Shown here piece by piece: positions 24,885-38,566 of a DNA stretch of 64,000 bases. The stretch covers positions 186,001-250,000 of the forward strand of contig JAKOGH010001195.1 in NCBI GenBank assembly GCA_024811115.1. Reading direction: 5' to 3'. A model generated the notes under the pieces. It did not search any database and had not been told where the DNA came from. It was given only the letters and a program-made list of their open reading frames with translations. The position numbers and the translations under genes were made by a program. The DNA is from Terana coerulea (lineage: Eukaryota > Basidiomycota > Agaricomycetes > Polyporales > Phanerochaetaceae). Every line of letters begins with the position of its first letter. Position 1 is the first letter of the stretch.

Positions 24885-27617
24885 CTACGCAGCCAATCCA
24901 AGATCCTAAGAACGCTCATACTCAGCATTGCTCGCAAAAGATAATCCCGCACACTACCTTCTCGATCATCTTCTGCGCAATCGGGTGGAACGATGTTTTG
25001 TGCGCCAAAAATGACTTCACAGCCGCGTCGTGGTCGACCTTGTTCACCGTCCGGAAGATCGGCCGGCAGAATTTCATGCGGCCCTTGATGATCCCCGTGC
25101 CGTCGTCACCGACGACCCACTTCAGCGCGGCGTATGCGAAGTGCGTCGCGGCAGGGTCGAGCAGCGCGACCTCGTAGAAACGCAGGCGGATCTCGGCGTT
25201 CGCGGTGTCGGAGAGGTGGTATAGCGCGCCGAGGTGCTCGACGTGCGACGCAGGGAGGGCGGGGTAAGTCTGCAGGCGCTCGAGAAAGGCAACTGCGTGG
25301 CTAATTAGGCGCGGTCTGTTTTGGATAGGATGGTACGCGTACTCTTTTGATTGGAGACGAAGTCTTTCACGTCGGACTCTTTGAAGTCTAGGCTAAAAAG
25401 CTCGGTGGAGCGAGCCTTATCCCATCGTTCACTGTTGCCAAAGAAGATTCAATAGAGATATGCAGCGAGAGTTGAGAGACGTACGCCAAAGCATAGGCAT
25501 TCTCAGCTAGGCTCGTATCGTATTCCATATCGACGGGCAGAGAAGTGCCTTCACCGTAGAACCAGGCCTAACGCAGCCGTCAGAAAGAGTCAACAAGCCA
25601 TGGAACAAAAGACGCTGACGTTCCAGTCAATGCTATCGAGGGCCTTGACCTTCTCAGCGTTGTTCTTTTGATAGAAGGCATAAAGATGGTCCTTCCACTG
25701 CCAAGTGGTGATGCTCTGCCCATGAATGTGCTGACGTAGTCGTGAATGTAAGGCAAGAATACGTCTAGCCCGCCAAGCGTGCGTTCTACATGTCCCATCC
25801 CCAAATGATTAATCACCCTCAAATTTTCGATGGCGCCATGCTCACCGATATGCAGAAGGAAGTTGGCACCCTTGTCGTACGGAACACGGCTGTACGAATC
25901 ATCGGGGTCTTCGCCTGGCTCGAAGTCGACTACAAGGCGCTGGTACCGCGGCTGGTCCTCATAGAGCTTCAGGGCGTCGTACAGCGCCTTGGACCCGATG
26001 ATGTACGAGAATCCGCGCGCGGCTGGTCCGTGCAGCTTTCCGAGTAGGAGACGCTCGATGTAGGTTGTCCAGCCTTCGTTGAGCCAGAAGTGAGTTGCGT
26101 GGGCATGCCTACGAGAAAACGCATGAGAAGTAAGCCTTTCCTGTGGTATTTATGCAGACGTACGTGACGCCGTTGCCAAACCAAGAGTGCGTCAATTCGT
26201 GGACAACCACGTCCACCTATGATTGCGTGTCAGTGGCGTTTATGCAGGGCCCCAAGTCAGCCTAAAAGCCTCACAAGCGAACGATCCCCCGCAAGTAGTG
26301 CTTTATAAATGCAGGAAGTTGAGTTTTTGTAGTATAGAAAGAGTTATAGTAGCGTACTTGGTGTCAAGAAACTCAAGCAAGCATTTTCCTGCGCATATGA
26401 TGAGCCCCAACGCATCGTACCATATATGCCAAGAATGACTCACCATGCCGCCGTACGGGAAGGACGGCGGAAGGACAAGGAGGTCGTACACCTTGAACCT
26501 ATAGGGCGGCACGATCTCCTCTTCTTTCGCCAAAAACCTGCGAAACCCGTTGGTTGTCTATCCCCGAATCCGAGAGCGTCCGTGAGTGCATACCTGCCAG
26601 TGTCTTCGCTGAACTCCCAGTAGCATGCGTCGATCATCTCGGGCTCAGCCCATATGCCACTTGTCCACGACTTGCCCTCAACCTGAGGGAAGGGGCGGTA
26701 GACGACGTTACCTGCGGCGACTGCAATAAGGTAGGAAGGGATGGGGACGGGCTGAAGATATGTGTGAGCCGTAGAGGTCATGTTAATATGACCATATTGC
26801 CATGCACCTGTTCATACTCGTACACAACTACGTCCTGACCAACAACTTTGCCGCCGTGTGCGGGCCCGTTCGAGGGTGGAGAAATCCGGACCGCCGACAT
26901 GAGCAGGGAGAGCACGGAGGACACTTTAGCTGTGTATGTCTAGATATTTGTTTGAACAATGAACGCGAGCAAACTGTGACAGCGGAGACGTACAGTCTTG
27001 ATAGAAGGTGTATCTTGGCATGGAACGAGACTCCGTGCGTAGATGGGTTGACATTGGCTGAATAGGTACGGGAACTTCTTGCCCTGAGTTTGCCTATACA
27101 GTCGAGCCTTTTCAGCACGAGCAGTACCGTGTCAGATGCCTTCACTTACTCCTTGTCCAGCCATTGAAGAGCCGTGCAACCTTCGGTAGTCTTGTAGGAG
27201 ATTGTGACCTTCAAGGCCGACCCGGCCTTCGGTGAAGACGTCAACGGAATGCGCAGCGCTGAGCCCATGACTTCATGCTTCTGCCCAACTTCGAACTAAA
27301 TCTGAGTTATTTTCCCGTGATGATATACCACACGAAGTAAAAAGCACCTTGGCCGTGACGCCCTCGACTTCGACTTGCTCAATGTCCAGCGCAAGGGTAT
27401 CAAAGCTGCGTGCCGAACATTAAGCATCTACTTAGCACGAGAGATACAACACGGCGTACATAAGTTCCTTCACCCCGTCCTCCTTTACGCGCAGCGAATG
27501 GGTCACAGCCCCAGAGATGGCCTGCGTCTGGAAATCTACCGTCCAGTCGAAGTGTAGATGTTCCGAGGGAACCTGGGTGTAATTCGTCTGTGTCGTAGGG
27601 TCCGAGTCCACCGTCAT
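24885..27617 (-). CDS. M1 zinc aminopeptidase, leukotriene A4 hydrolase type (copy 2)
   Basis: Paralogue of the gene at 1988-4759, in opposite orientation, with the same intron positions wherever I compared them (for example V-I/FDT, WLDKE/QTQG, GGM/ENA). ATG at 27617 ([13 protein letters not shown]); the last exon encodes DLGLAA with stop at 24885-24887. Key parts: [57 protein letters not shown] (intact here, broken in copy 1), [20 protein letters not shown], zinc ligands HELTH and [22 protein letters not shown], and the C-terminal domain [13 protein letters not shown]. One frame break at about 25715-25720: TFMG should continue as [15 protein letters not shown], but one base is missing. The aligned stretch in copy 1 has GGCAAGAGC, this copy GGCAGAGC. 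Otherwise complete. Confidence 0.88.
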
Positions 27618-28003
27618 CTTTCAAGAATTTGCGTGACAAGATGATTCAAATGAAGCAGGGTGCCAGACTCTAAGCTGGATGGGAGCAAGCAAGGAGCAAG
27701 AGAGATGGACCCGCTGCGGCTGGAGGCACCGCGAGTAATTATCGGATTCGATCATGTGATAGGCATCGAGGGGTCGTGTGCGTTATGTTGCGTGGGCAGT
27801 TCGCGGTTGCCTCGCTGTCTGGTTCATTTTCGGAAAAATTCGCAGATACTTGGGTGTTGTGTTCAAAGACGAAGGACATGTTGAAGAGCAAGAGGGTGGC
27901 GTCCCTTGAACACTGCTCTACACCAGGCGCTTACATGTGATTGCGACGGAGATCAGAAATTCGATCGAGATCTGCGCGACTGGCTCTGCAGTATCTTGCG
28001 AGC
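27618..28003. other. divergent promoter region
   Basis: About 390 bp separating the starts of aminopeptidase copy 2 (-) and RPA12 (+). It must hold both promoters. No TATA box recognised. Confidence 0.5.
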
Positions 28004-28677
28004 ATGTCCGGCCGACGAGCAGAGAAAATTGGTGAATGCCCTTGCCAACTTCAGACGTCGGGCTAGCACCCTAAATATTTTACTATCTTCGTTTTGCAGG
28101 ATCTCTGCTGTTCTGCCCAGACTGCGGAACGCTGCTTAATTTGCCGCAGGATGAAGAGAACGAGGTTGCATGTGAGCAATGTGGTCACATTGAACCTGCG
28201 AGCTGTGAGTCTTCACTTTCTTCGCCTGTGACCGCTGCTAACGCCGTTTGAAGCATACGAGAACATAGAAATCATCACCCGGTCACATCCCGACGCATTC
28301 CCATCCGCGCTAAGGCAGAAAGGCAAAACACAGACCAAGGTGCACGAAAGCGAGGATGCTTTGCTGAAGGTGCGGATCCAGTCGGACTGCTTGTTTTCTT
28401 TTGTCAATAGTTCTTTTGGGTATCTCAGGTCACAGAAAAATGCCCGAATTGTTCGCATATGGAGGCATACTCGAAAGAGATGCAGGTACGTGTGTCTGCC
28501 ATCTCAGAACCAACCAGCAACCAACGTACCTTCCACGCTTCAGCTTCGCAGTGCGGATGAAGGCTCCACTATCCTCTATACAGTGCGTCATATATTCTCT
28601 ACATGCCTCTACTTGATATCTTACCTACGAGACCCCAGTGCGTGAAATGCCGGCACGGCTGGCGTGTAAACAATTAG
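28004..28677 (+). CDS. RPA12: RNA polymerase I subunit A12.2 (Rpa12)
   Basis: Small zinc-ribbon subunit of RNA polymerase I, needed for RNA cleavage and termination. Six exons: 28004-28031, 28100-28204, 28254-28369, 28429-28485, 28544-28582 and 28639-28677. All join in frame. The N-terminal zinc ribbon is FCPDCGTLL ... VACEQCGHIEP. The C-terminal TFIIS-like ribbon is CPNCSHMEAY ... RSADEGSTILYTC-VKCRHGWRVNN, with the catalytic-type acidic pair DE. The start ATG 28004 (MSGRRAEKI joined to GSLLFCPDC) is the only one that joins in frame. Length ~127 residues, typical for the family. Confidence 0.95.
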
Positions 28678-29174
28678 ACTCGATATCAAATCCTCTCCGT
28701 AATGCCCTAATATTAGCGTCTTCTATGCTATACGTTGTCCCAGTAATCCTTTGCAATTTACAGGCCCTTCGTGCCCGATGTCTCCGCCCCTTAATAGATG
28801 TCGACAGCTTACCTGCCGCACATGGCGACTCCCACTTATACAATGCAGCTCTGGGTTCTTGTTAATATAAACGCGACTCACACTTTGAGCTATTTGAGTT
28901 TCACTGGCTGAAGTATCCCACACCTTGCCTTGACCACACAATCACACGGGGTGGTCTGAAATAGTGCCACCAGAGAAGAAAGAGGTAATGAGTAATAAAT
29001 CGTGATTGAGGACAGCCAAAGCTAACCAAGTACTAAGAAGATTGAGTACAATTCAATAGCGTCAGAAGAGCAAGTCCGGCACGAGATGAGAGTTCATAGC
29101 GAGAGAAACGATAACATATGCAACGAAATCTACGTCTTCGACCTTCCACTTGAAAATCTTCGACAACGAGCAAT
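28678..29174. other. intergenic gap between convergent genes
   Basis: About 500 bp between the 3' ends of RPA12 and the Yop1-like gene. No gene or repeat seen. Confidence 0.5.
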
Positions 29175-29878
29175 TTACTCGGAGGTCGCGTAAGCTGCGC
29201 GGTCGCGGAGGGTATCAGCCTGAACGTTGGTCTCAGGGTAAGTAGTGTTGGTGGTAGTACCATTGCTAGTTTTTGCCTGCACGTTGGCAAGAGGGGCTTG
29301 ACGACGCTGCCGTACAGCTTCTCGGCGCCCTGCACGATCATGTGACGTCAGCATGACGCTTCGAGGAGGGGAAGCTGGCACTTACACGGAAAGCGGGCAG
29401 CTGGAGCCAGAAGATGAAGATCGACTTGAAGGCGAAGTACCAAGGGAGGTAGTAGAGGACAACACGGAGGGCGAACGACTCGAGGAAGTTGAAGAAGCCG
29501 AAGATCACCCAGTAAGTGAGCCACTGGGTGTCGTCATTGTGGCCGGGGCTCTCGATAGCCTTCACAGAGAGGTAGGCGGGCAGGGCCCAGCCAAGGAAGT
29601 TGGAGACGGGCGAGGCGAAGGTGTTGATGGAGTGGAAGACGAGCAGAACGGTGACACCGCCGATGAAGGCATAGGACTTCGGCACTTGCGTGCGCTGCTC
29701 GAACTGGGTGAGAGCGGGGTACTTGGAAAGCTGCGGACAAAAGTGTCGTGTGAGACAGCGAAAGCGCGATACCATCGGTGACACGTACCTCCTTATCGAG
29801 CTGTCCAACGTAGAAGTTGGCCTTGTTCTGCGCCTGAATGACGGCGGGGTGCGTCTTGACGTTTTGAGCGGTGGACAT
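29175..29878 (-). CDS. YOP1: Yop1/REEP (TB2/DP1/HVA22) ER-shaping protein
   Basis: Reticulon-like hairpin protein that curves and tubulates the endoplasmic reticulum. Exons: complement 29789-29878, 29386-29730 and 29175-29329. Start MSTAQNVKTHPAV; then LSKYPALTQFEQRTQVPKSY, two long hydrophobic hairpins (FIGGVTVLLVFHSINTFASP; LGWALPAYLSVKAI) and the family signature TQWLTYWVIFGFFNFLESF with YYLPWYFAFKSIFIFWLQLP. The last exon begins GAEKLYGSVVKPLL. The sensible tail (NVQAKTSNGTTTNTTYPE ... AAYATSE) is one base out of phase with it, at about 29285-29300 beside a GGGG run. As written, the unshifted frame runs on into a long basic tail unlike the family. A missing base is the simplest explanation. 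Confidence 0.9.
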
Positions 29879-30208
29879 CTTCAAGGTGCAAGAAATTTGA
29901 GGAGAAAGAAATTTGACGACGGCACGAATACGGAGACGAACACACGACAACGAATGGTAAGAACGACGGCAGCAACGACGGTCATGCGACAAAACTTACT
30001 ATGAGTTGGTGGGAAGAATAGAATACACAGGAAGGTGGTGGTGGTTCGTGGGTAAGATGTGAGGAGGGTAGCCGTCGCTGGCGTGGTTGATATGGGCGAC
30101 AGTCTTTGATGACGTGTGTTTGGGGCCTGGCGCGGGGAGCACGTCAATTCAGGCCTCCTGCCACGCGCCGGCTCCAGACCCCCTGCAGTGTACGGTCATC
30201 TCTACGCA
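29879..30208. other. divergent promoter region
   Basis: About 330 bp between the Yop1-like gene (-) and OST5 (+), two ER proteins that share this bidirectional promoter region. No TATA box recognised. Confidence 0.5.
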
Positions 30209-30557
30209 ATGGCAGACTACGAGTCCGTTTCCGTATGACCCTCCGTCCCTTAGCTGGTGCCTGACTGACCCTCTCGTCCTAGGCGCTGCACAAGCACATT
30301 CCCTCCTTCAGCCCTGTCGTCCCCGTCGCCCTCTTACCCTACCTCGCTTTCGTTCTCCTCACGACCACCTTCGTGCTTGCATTCTACTTTTCCACGTGAG
30401 CCACAGCGTTGTACTTCGTGCCAGAATATCATGCTCATGTTCCTGTAGATTACCCAAGGCGGCGCCCCTCCGTGAGCTCGCCGTCGCCTCCACCGCAAGC
30501 GTCCTCGGCGGGTTCGGTGTTGTCGCCCTGTTCTGCTCAGTCGGTGTCTACGTGTAG
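30209..30557 (+). CDS. OST5: Oligosaccharyltransferase subunit Ost5/TMEM258
   Basis: Small two-helix subunit of the ER oligosaccharyltransferase that N-glycosylates secretory proteins. Exons 30209-30232, 30283-30395 and 30449-30557 give 81 residues exactly in frame. The start is MADYESVS/ALHKHIPSFSP; the first membrane helix is VALLPYLAFVLLTTTFVLAF, and the second is in the conserved C-terminal block RELAVASTASVLGGFGVVAL ending SVGVYV, characteristic of Ost5/TMEM258. The last exon and 3' flank are duplicated 0.9 kb downstream. Confidence 0.92.
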
Positions 30558-30850
30558 ATTTGGATGCAATGTTTCTATAACCTGTGAAGAGATTGTACCA
30601 GCTCAGAATGCACTCCGGATGTCCATACTCGAACCACACCGCATCCACTTTCTGCTATGTTGACGGGTTGACAGGCGCATCGCGAATTTAAGTGTCCGGG
30701 TAGAGTAACTGCGAGCTTATGGAACCCTGTGGTAAGGGTATACAGCGTGTCGAGCCGAGTGAGTCACATCTTACTGTACATTCCACCAGGAGCTCATTCG
30801 CCTTCCACGCTTAGTTTCAATGCTCATTGTAAGCTGCAACATCGCTCGTT
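30396..30850. repeat. segmental duplication, source copy (OST5 3' part)
   Basis: From the donor of OST5 intron 2, through the last exon, to about 290 bp past the stop. The same sequence recurs in direct orientation at 31295-31755 at roughly 75-80 percent identity by eye. Confidence 0.8.
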
Positions 30851-31294
30851 CTGCGTGTTTTGTCTGCATATATCATACTTGTAAGACCGTCACGTCGCGG
30901 GTAGCAAACCCCTCGACCGCCGTTTGCAAGATCAAGCGTCAAAGCCAGCAGAAGTTCGTGGACCTGCGGCACACATGAGAATGAGCGTAGAACCGGACGC
31001 AATGTACGTGACTGGGCTCTGAGTGCAGAAGAGTACTGATGAGCTTATGACAGTGTGACAGTGGTGGTCCCCTCATTATCTTCAACACCTAACGTCCTGC
31101 CGCAGGTTCGGTCGTCCAAGTGAAGTGCTCGGTATTTCAACGCGCACGCTTGGCAGTTCGCCGCAGATCATGACCAGTGACTGCTCAGCAGCTAAACCGG
31201 GATAGTTCTCGTGCAAATCGAGCGGCGCCATTTCTCACTCACTGCGTCAACTTGGCGGATGAGTATCAGCCTTTAGGCTTGCGATACTGTTCCA

Positions 31295-31755
31295 GGTGAG
31301 CCGCAGCATGAATACTGTGCAGCGAACATCGTGCTCATGTCCGGATAGATCACCCAAGGTGGCTGTTCCCTCCGGGATCTCGCAGTCGCACTTACCGCAA
31401 GCGTCCCTGGTGGGCTCGGTGCCGTCGCCATGTTTTGCTCAGTCGGTGTCTACGTGCAGATTTGGATGTAGCCTCTCTATGCTCTCCGTGAAGAGACTAT
31501 ACCGATATACGCCCCGTGTGTCCAGATTGGAACCACGTTGTATCCACGTTCTGCAGTGTTGACGAGTTAACAGGCGCATCGTAAATTTGAGTATCCAGGT
31601 AGTGCAAATGTGAGCCTATAGAATCCCGCAGCAAGGGCATGTAGGGTATCGAGCAGAGTGAGTCACATCTTACTGTACATTCCACCAGGAGCTCATTCGC
31701 ATTCCACGCTCAGCCTCAACGTTCAATGTAAGTTGCAACATTGCTGTTGTTCGAG
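31295..31755 (+). pseudogene. OST5 last-exon duplicate (pseudogene fragment)
   Basis: Direct repeat of 30396-30850. It begins exactly at the equivalent of the intron-2 splice donor (GTGAGCC) and keeps the 'GTCGGTGTCTACGTG' end of the OST5 coding sequence (about 31445). The upstream exons are absent, the reading frame is shifted after the equivalent of LPK, and the stop codon is changed (TAG to CAG), so it cannot make Ost5. The 3' flank, including CTTACTGTACATTCCACCAG, is retained. Confidence 0.8.
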
Positions 31756-32913
31756 TCTGCGGTATTCACCCGCATATACTCAATCATTTCAACACAAACT
31801 GGAACAGAAGTCGAACGGTACCGAGCCTCGATTGCTGTGTGAACTCGGCGGTTGAACATTAGCCTTTAGACTTGCAACATTCGCTATAGGACCCCGTAGG
31901 TCGTGTGTATTCCATACATATGCTTCTTTGTTCATGACACGGTCATATGAGAATACTGTCCCTTCTCAAACCACTCCCCTTCCGACATCGATGCCAGTGA
32001 CTGCCTCCAAAGGACATCCGCGCTAAACCCCCGAGCTTTTCATCTCCCCTGCGCTCCACCGCCACGGGTTACGGCGGTTGGCCCAAACGACGAGATCTTC
32101 GTACTGTCAGCAACGTGGTCCGCTTCACACTTTCTACGGAGACCTATCGAACATCGTTAAGTCGAATACTGACTAACAACTCGCCAAGAAGCAAAATGGC
32201 AAAGCGCACAAGCAGTTCCGCTCAAACCTAACCTCGGTTTGGTCTCGCACTGCAGCGTCATCAATCGTCGGAAATTTATCCCGTCTAGCGCAGCTGCTAA
32301 GCACCCTTCAGCTTGCTGATCAACTCAACTGCAGATTCCAGAAGACATTCTAGCTGAAACAAAACGGCATGTCGGAGGATTATATCACGCTCTCACAGGG
32401 TAAGCGTTGCCGAGTGTTTGACGGACATGTTGCTGATGCTCATTGCTACATTCTGCAAGCTTCTCACGATCATCTCGGAGGGTAGCAACACAGCGGCTGT
32501 TTTCTCGTGGCCTGAACAGCACCGTCCTGGCCGTCATAGCTATGAGCGTAACTTGCAGCAGGGCGGGGCGGATCGCATCTGGCCAAGCACAAGTCCCAAC
32601 CGCCGTTCTCTCCTGATCGGAGGCCTTCCGTATCTTCGGTGCATCCCAGTGATTGAGTACCTACAGCCGGGCCCGCGCCCGATAGGAGAGCGCTACCGCT
32701 AGCTGGGCTGAGCCCCGCTAGCTGATGTCAGGCAGGTGATCTCCCGTCCTGTACGCCCATCAAAACTCTCTTCAATGCTGCTCGTTTATATTAGGGCTCT
32801 CCGATGCACTCTGATTCACCGAACTTCTTTCCGTCAACCCCCATCATCGTCAACTGTGCATACTCTGGCTGAGCCTGGGCTCGACGCAGCCAGCGGCGTG
32901 TTCTTTCTCGATC
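31756..32913. other. gene-free stretch
   Basis: About 1.2 kb before the UNC93-like gene. The frame at 32418-32702 has no recognisable features. No repeat or RNA gene identified. Confidence 0.4.
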
Positions 32914-35014
32914 ATGCACGGCGAGGACGCCAACGAAGGGGGCCGACATGCTGGACAGCGCGGGGTGGCACGCACGCGTTCGGACGATAGCTACGACAAT
33001 GGCTCCCCAGACCAGCCCGAGCTCGAGGTGTTCGCGCGTCCGACGGGTCTGAAGGGACTATACTACAATCCCACGACCCAGGTGGTCTTGCTCGGATTCG
33101 TCTGCTTCATGTGCCCCGGCCTCTTCAACTCCCTGAACGGTCTCGGGGGCGGGGGCCAGCTGAAGGAGACGACGAGTGCCAACGCGAACTCGGCCCTGTA
33201 TGGGACGTTCTCGGTCGCTGCGTTCTTCGCTGGGTGCGTACACCCGCAGTGCATGCCCGCCCACACCCGGCGTTGAACCCCGTACGCGCAGGTCCATCAA
33301 CAATGTTTTAGGTTCCAAGATAACGCTACTGCTCGGGAGCATGGGATATGCGCTCTACATTGGCTCTTTCCTGTACGTAACCTCCATTCTCTATTCCCCG
33401 CCCTCTCCCCCTGGACTACGAACTGTCAATGTCTGTCCAGTTCGCACCACCTGACGCGCGCCTGGCATCGCTTCAGGGCTATCAACATCCACCCGACCGC
33501 AAGCGGGTTCGTCATTGCCGCGGGCGCAGTCCTGGGCGTGTGCGCCGGCTTGCTCTGGACAGCCCAGGGCTCGCTCATGCTGGCATATCCCACGGAGAGC
33601 CAGAAGGGCAAGTTTATTGGCATATTCTGGTCCATATTTAACCTCGGTGGCGTCGTCGGCGCCGCGGTCTCCCTCGGCCAGAACTTCCATTCAGAGGTAT
33701 GTGTTTAGCGTCGCTCCTGCGTTGCCCGAGGCCGCCTGAACGAGCGACGGCCTGCAGACAAATTCCGGTGAGCATCTGATGATAGAGTTTTCTCGTATGT
33801 GATGTAGTGACTCATCCGCTCGCAGTCGGCAATGGAACCTACGTACGCGTCTTTATGCAAGCTGCGGGGCACGGGCTGTGCTGACAGGTCCATTTGCAGA
33901 TAGTATTCGTTGTGCTCACCGGAGTCGGCGTCCTCATTCCGTTGCTCATGGTGGACCCGTCGAAGATGACCCGCGCGGACGGAACGCGCGTCACCACTCT
34001 ACGGCACCCATCGTGGAAAACGGAGCTCATGGGCCTGTGGGTAGCCCTCCGTACCGACCCGTACATCGTTTTGCTATTCCCGATGTTCTTTGCCAGTAAT
34101 TGGTTTTACACTTGGCGTAAGCAGCTTGATTACACAGTGTATTTGAATTTGCTCGCTGACCGAACGCTTGCATCACAGAATTCAACGATTTTAACGGCGC
34201 GATTTTCAACATCCGGGCACGCTCGTTGAACAACCTCGTCTATTGGCTGGCGCAAATTATCGGCTCCGTGAGCATTGGCTTCTTGCTCGACCAGCGCGGA
34301 CTCAGTCGCCGCTTGCGCGCCTTTTCCGGGTGGTGCGTCCTGTTCGTGATGGTCTTTGTCGTGCACATTTGGGCATATTTCTATCAGAGGTACTAGAACC
34401 CCTTGTTCCCACCTTGGACGGCGCAGCTGATGGTTCCCGGACAGGCAATACACTCGTCAGCAGGTCGAGGCTGTGGGCTACGAGAAGATCGACATCTACG
34501 ACAAGCGCTACGTCGGCCGGATACTGCTATACATCTGTTGCGGCCTGCTCGACGCGATGTGGCAGACGACGGCGTACTGGGTCATGGGCGCGATGTCGAA
34601 CGACCCGGCGAAGCTCGCACACTTCACCGGATTCTGTGAGTACGCTCGTTGTATGCGCTCTTGTTCGTGGCTGATGCCCGTTGCCGTGCAGACAAATCGA
34701 TCCAGTCTGCTGGCGCGGCGGGGATATGGCGCGCAGACGCGGTGGGGATCTCGTAAGTGATGTCTTCGTTCGGAAATAGTGGCGCACTAAGTTTCGAGCT
34801 TATCCGCAGAATGATGAATATTTTCATCTCGACGTGGGTCCTCCTCGTCGCCGGTCTGGTCTTTGCGCTGCCGATGATCTACATGCGCGTGCACGACCAC
34901 ACCGACGACGACGATCCGTAAGTGCTCGCCTGGCGTCTCTACGAGCGCGATGCTCACAATTTCTGCAGCCACGACCTCGAGCTTGAAAGCGAAACATCAC
35001 ATTACGAGAAGTGA
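32914..35014 (+). CDS. UNC93-like major facilitator transporter
   Basis: Multi-pass membrane protein of the UNC93/DUF895 branch of the major facilitator superfamily. The substrate is not predictable. It starts at ATG 32914 (MHGEDANEGG) with a polar N-terminus. Membrane helices begin at VVLLGFVCFMCPGLFNSLNG, followed by ALYGTFSVAAFFAG/SINNVLG, NIHPTASGFVIAAGAVLGVC, GKFIGIFWSIFNLGGVVGAA, YIVFVVLTGVGVLIPLLMVD and so on, ending with MRVHDHTDDDDPHDLELESE. All exons I joined keep frame, including two very small ones: 33758-33767 (10 nt) and 33826-33842 (17 nt), which together give TNS-VGNGTY. Stop at 35012-35014. The motif pattern (LTxxGN-type start, NLGGxxG) fits the family. Confidence 0.9.
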
Positions 35015-35274
35015 TTCGGTGGGCAAGTGTAGGGTGTTGCGCGGAGGCTGTTTTGTGCTGGAATATTTTGTTATTGACACGCGTATACCGCTCTTTTGTA
35101 TCATGTAGTATATCGATATCCTGCTTGCTTTCCTTGCTGTCGTTGATTTCTGTATGGATTGGGTTTCTGTGTTTTTGGTCTGCCATTTTACGGCTACGGT
35201 CTTCAATGATCATGCTCTGCGCCTTATACTTCGCCTCGGTTACTGTGCGCAGAGTCGAGCATACTGCTATTATA

Positions 35275-35305
35275 GTGTAGTATAGTATAACATACTATAC
35301 TATAC
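35275..35305. repeat. A/T-rich palindrome
   Basis: AGTATAGTAT and its reverse complement ATACTATACT face each other across a 3-nt AAC spacer, extended by further TATAC units on both sides. It could form a cruciform or be a microsatellite. About 75 bp from the MITE fragment. Confidence 0.7.
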
Positions 35306-35378
35306 TTATTACTAGTACAGTCACTCGCTGGTCAATTTACCCCTCATTAGGCTCCCGATATGGACTTGCGAGGAACAA

Positions 35379-35475
35379 GTTTACACCCCTCCACAGACAA
35401 TTTGTAGTTTAGAGGTAAAGGGAAAGGGTTGTAAAGAGTTTAAAAGAGTAATTAAAGTAAATGGTTGGAGCTTTA
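35379..35475. mobile_element. hAT-like MITE, truncated copy C
   Basis: 97 bp matching one end of copies A and B (from GTTTACACC to the terminal GGTTGGAGCTTTA, with one TIR mismatch). The rest of the element is missing. It lies 116 bp beyond the 3' end of the tRNA-Gly at 35592. Confidence 0.8.
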
Positions 35476-35591
35476 TATACAACACACATTTATTGAGACT
35501 TTTTGAAACTTTAGTCGACTCGCGCACACTGCAGTGACTGCGCGCACCCTCCCGTTGTGGAGAAAAAACAGCTCGTCAAAAGCCAAAGAAT

Positions 35592-35673
35592 GCATTAAGA
35601 GGGAATCGAACCCCCGGCGGGTCGAGCTATGCTCCGATGGCAACGACCCAGGTTACCACTACCCCATTAATGC
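35592..35673 (-). tRNA. tRNA-Gly (anticodon GCC), with 12-nt intron
   Basis: The mature sequence is identical to the tRNA at 13110-13191, including box B GGTTCGATTCC and the GCATTAA/TTAATGC acceptor. The 12-nt intron at position 37/38 is TCGGAGCATAGC, differing at two positions from the other copy. T-runs follow within ~30 nt of the 3' end. Confidence 0.93.
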
Positions 35674-35816
35674 TTCTCGCAGTGAGCTTGTATTACCTTT
35701 AAAACCATTGGGGCACCTTTGAACATCACCGTCCACAATCTCCAACGGCCCTCAGCTGTTGCGGTCAACCAACTCAAGCCAAGTCCGCTGTGTCGCGATA
35801 TTCCAGAGTACAGAGC

Positions 35817-38029
<2,213 letters not shown>

Positions 38030-38566
38030 TTGAACGGTAAGAACGACTCTGCTTCCTTATGGTATGTTTTCAGCTGTGGCGTGTTATCGGTCGTCTGGAT
38101 ATTCTGAGATCTTCTACCCCTAGTTCTTATTCTCTGTGCTATGCTTTACTTGATCAACAATCACATGGCCTCGAGCAGAGAACGGCACGTTATCCTCAAA
38201 AACGTTACGACTTCGCCAATTACCGTACAATACGAGCACTGACGTCGAACTGACTTTGACAGCCTCTGCCTTCGTTACAGCGGAATCTGCTCAGTCATCC
38301 AGTGCAAAGCTGGCCGAAAATATCTCCGCGAACTCCGCATAAAACGCATCGGCTATTACGTTACGTCTATATTATCCACCAACGTCGAAGCGCTCCGGCT
38401 AGCCTTCAACCTGAACCTCGACCATCATCTCGCCAGATTTCGCTAGGCTCGTCCCCCCACCGCTACCTTCGAAGCTCGCGCCACGGAACAGAATTGGCGC
38501 ACGTGGCACACGGAGCTCTGCGAGACCGGAACTGGCTAGCGAGGCTAAGATTTCGCCACATCCGTC
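38030..38566. other. intergenic gap
   Basis: About 540 bp, 3' flank of the MYST gene and promoter of the F-box gene. No TATA box, repeat or RNA gene recognised. Confidence 0.5.

Larger units (their letters stand above)
35015..35816. other. gap with MITE fragment and tRNA
   Basis: About 800 bp holding, in order, an A/T palindrome (35275-35305), the MITE fragment (35379-35475) and tRNA-Gly (35592-35673). The promoter of the MYST gene must lie within the last ~140 bp, beside the tRNA. Confidence 0.6.
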
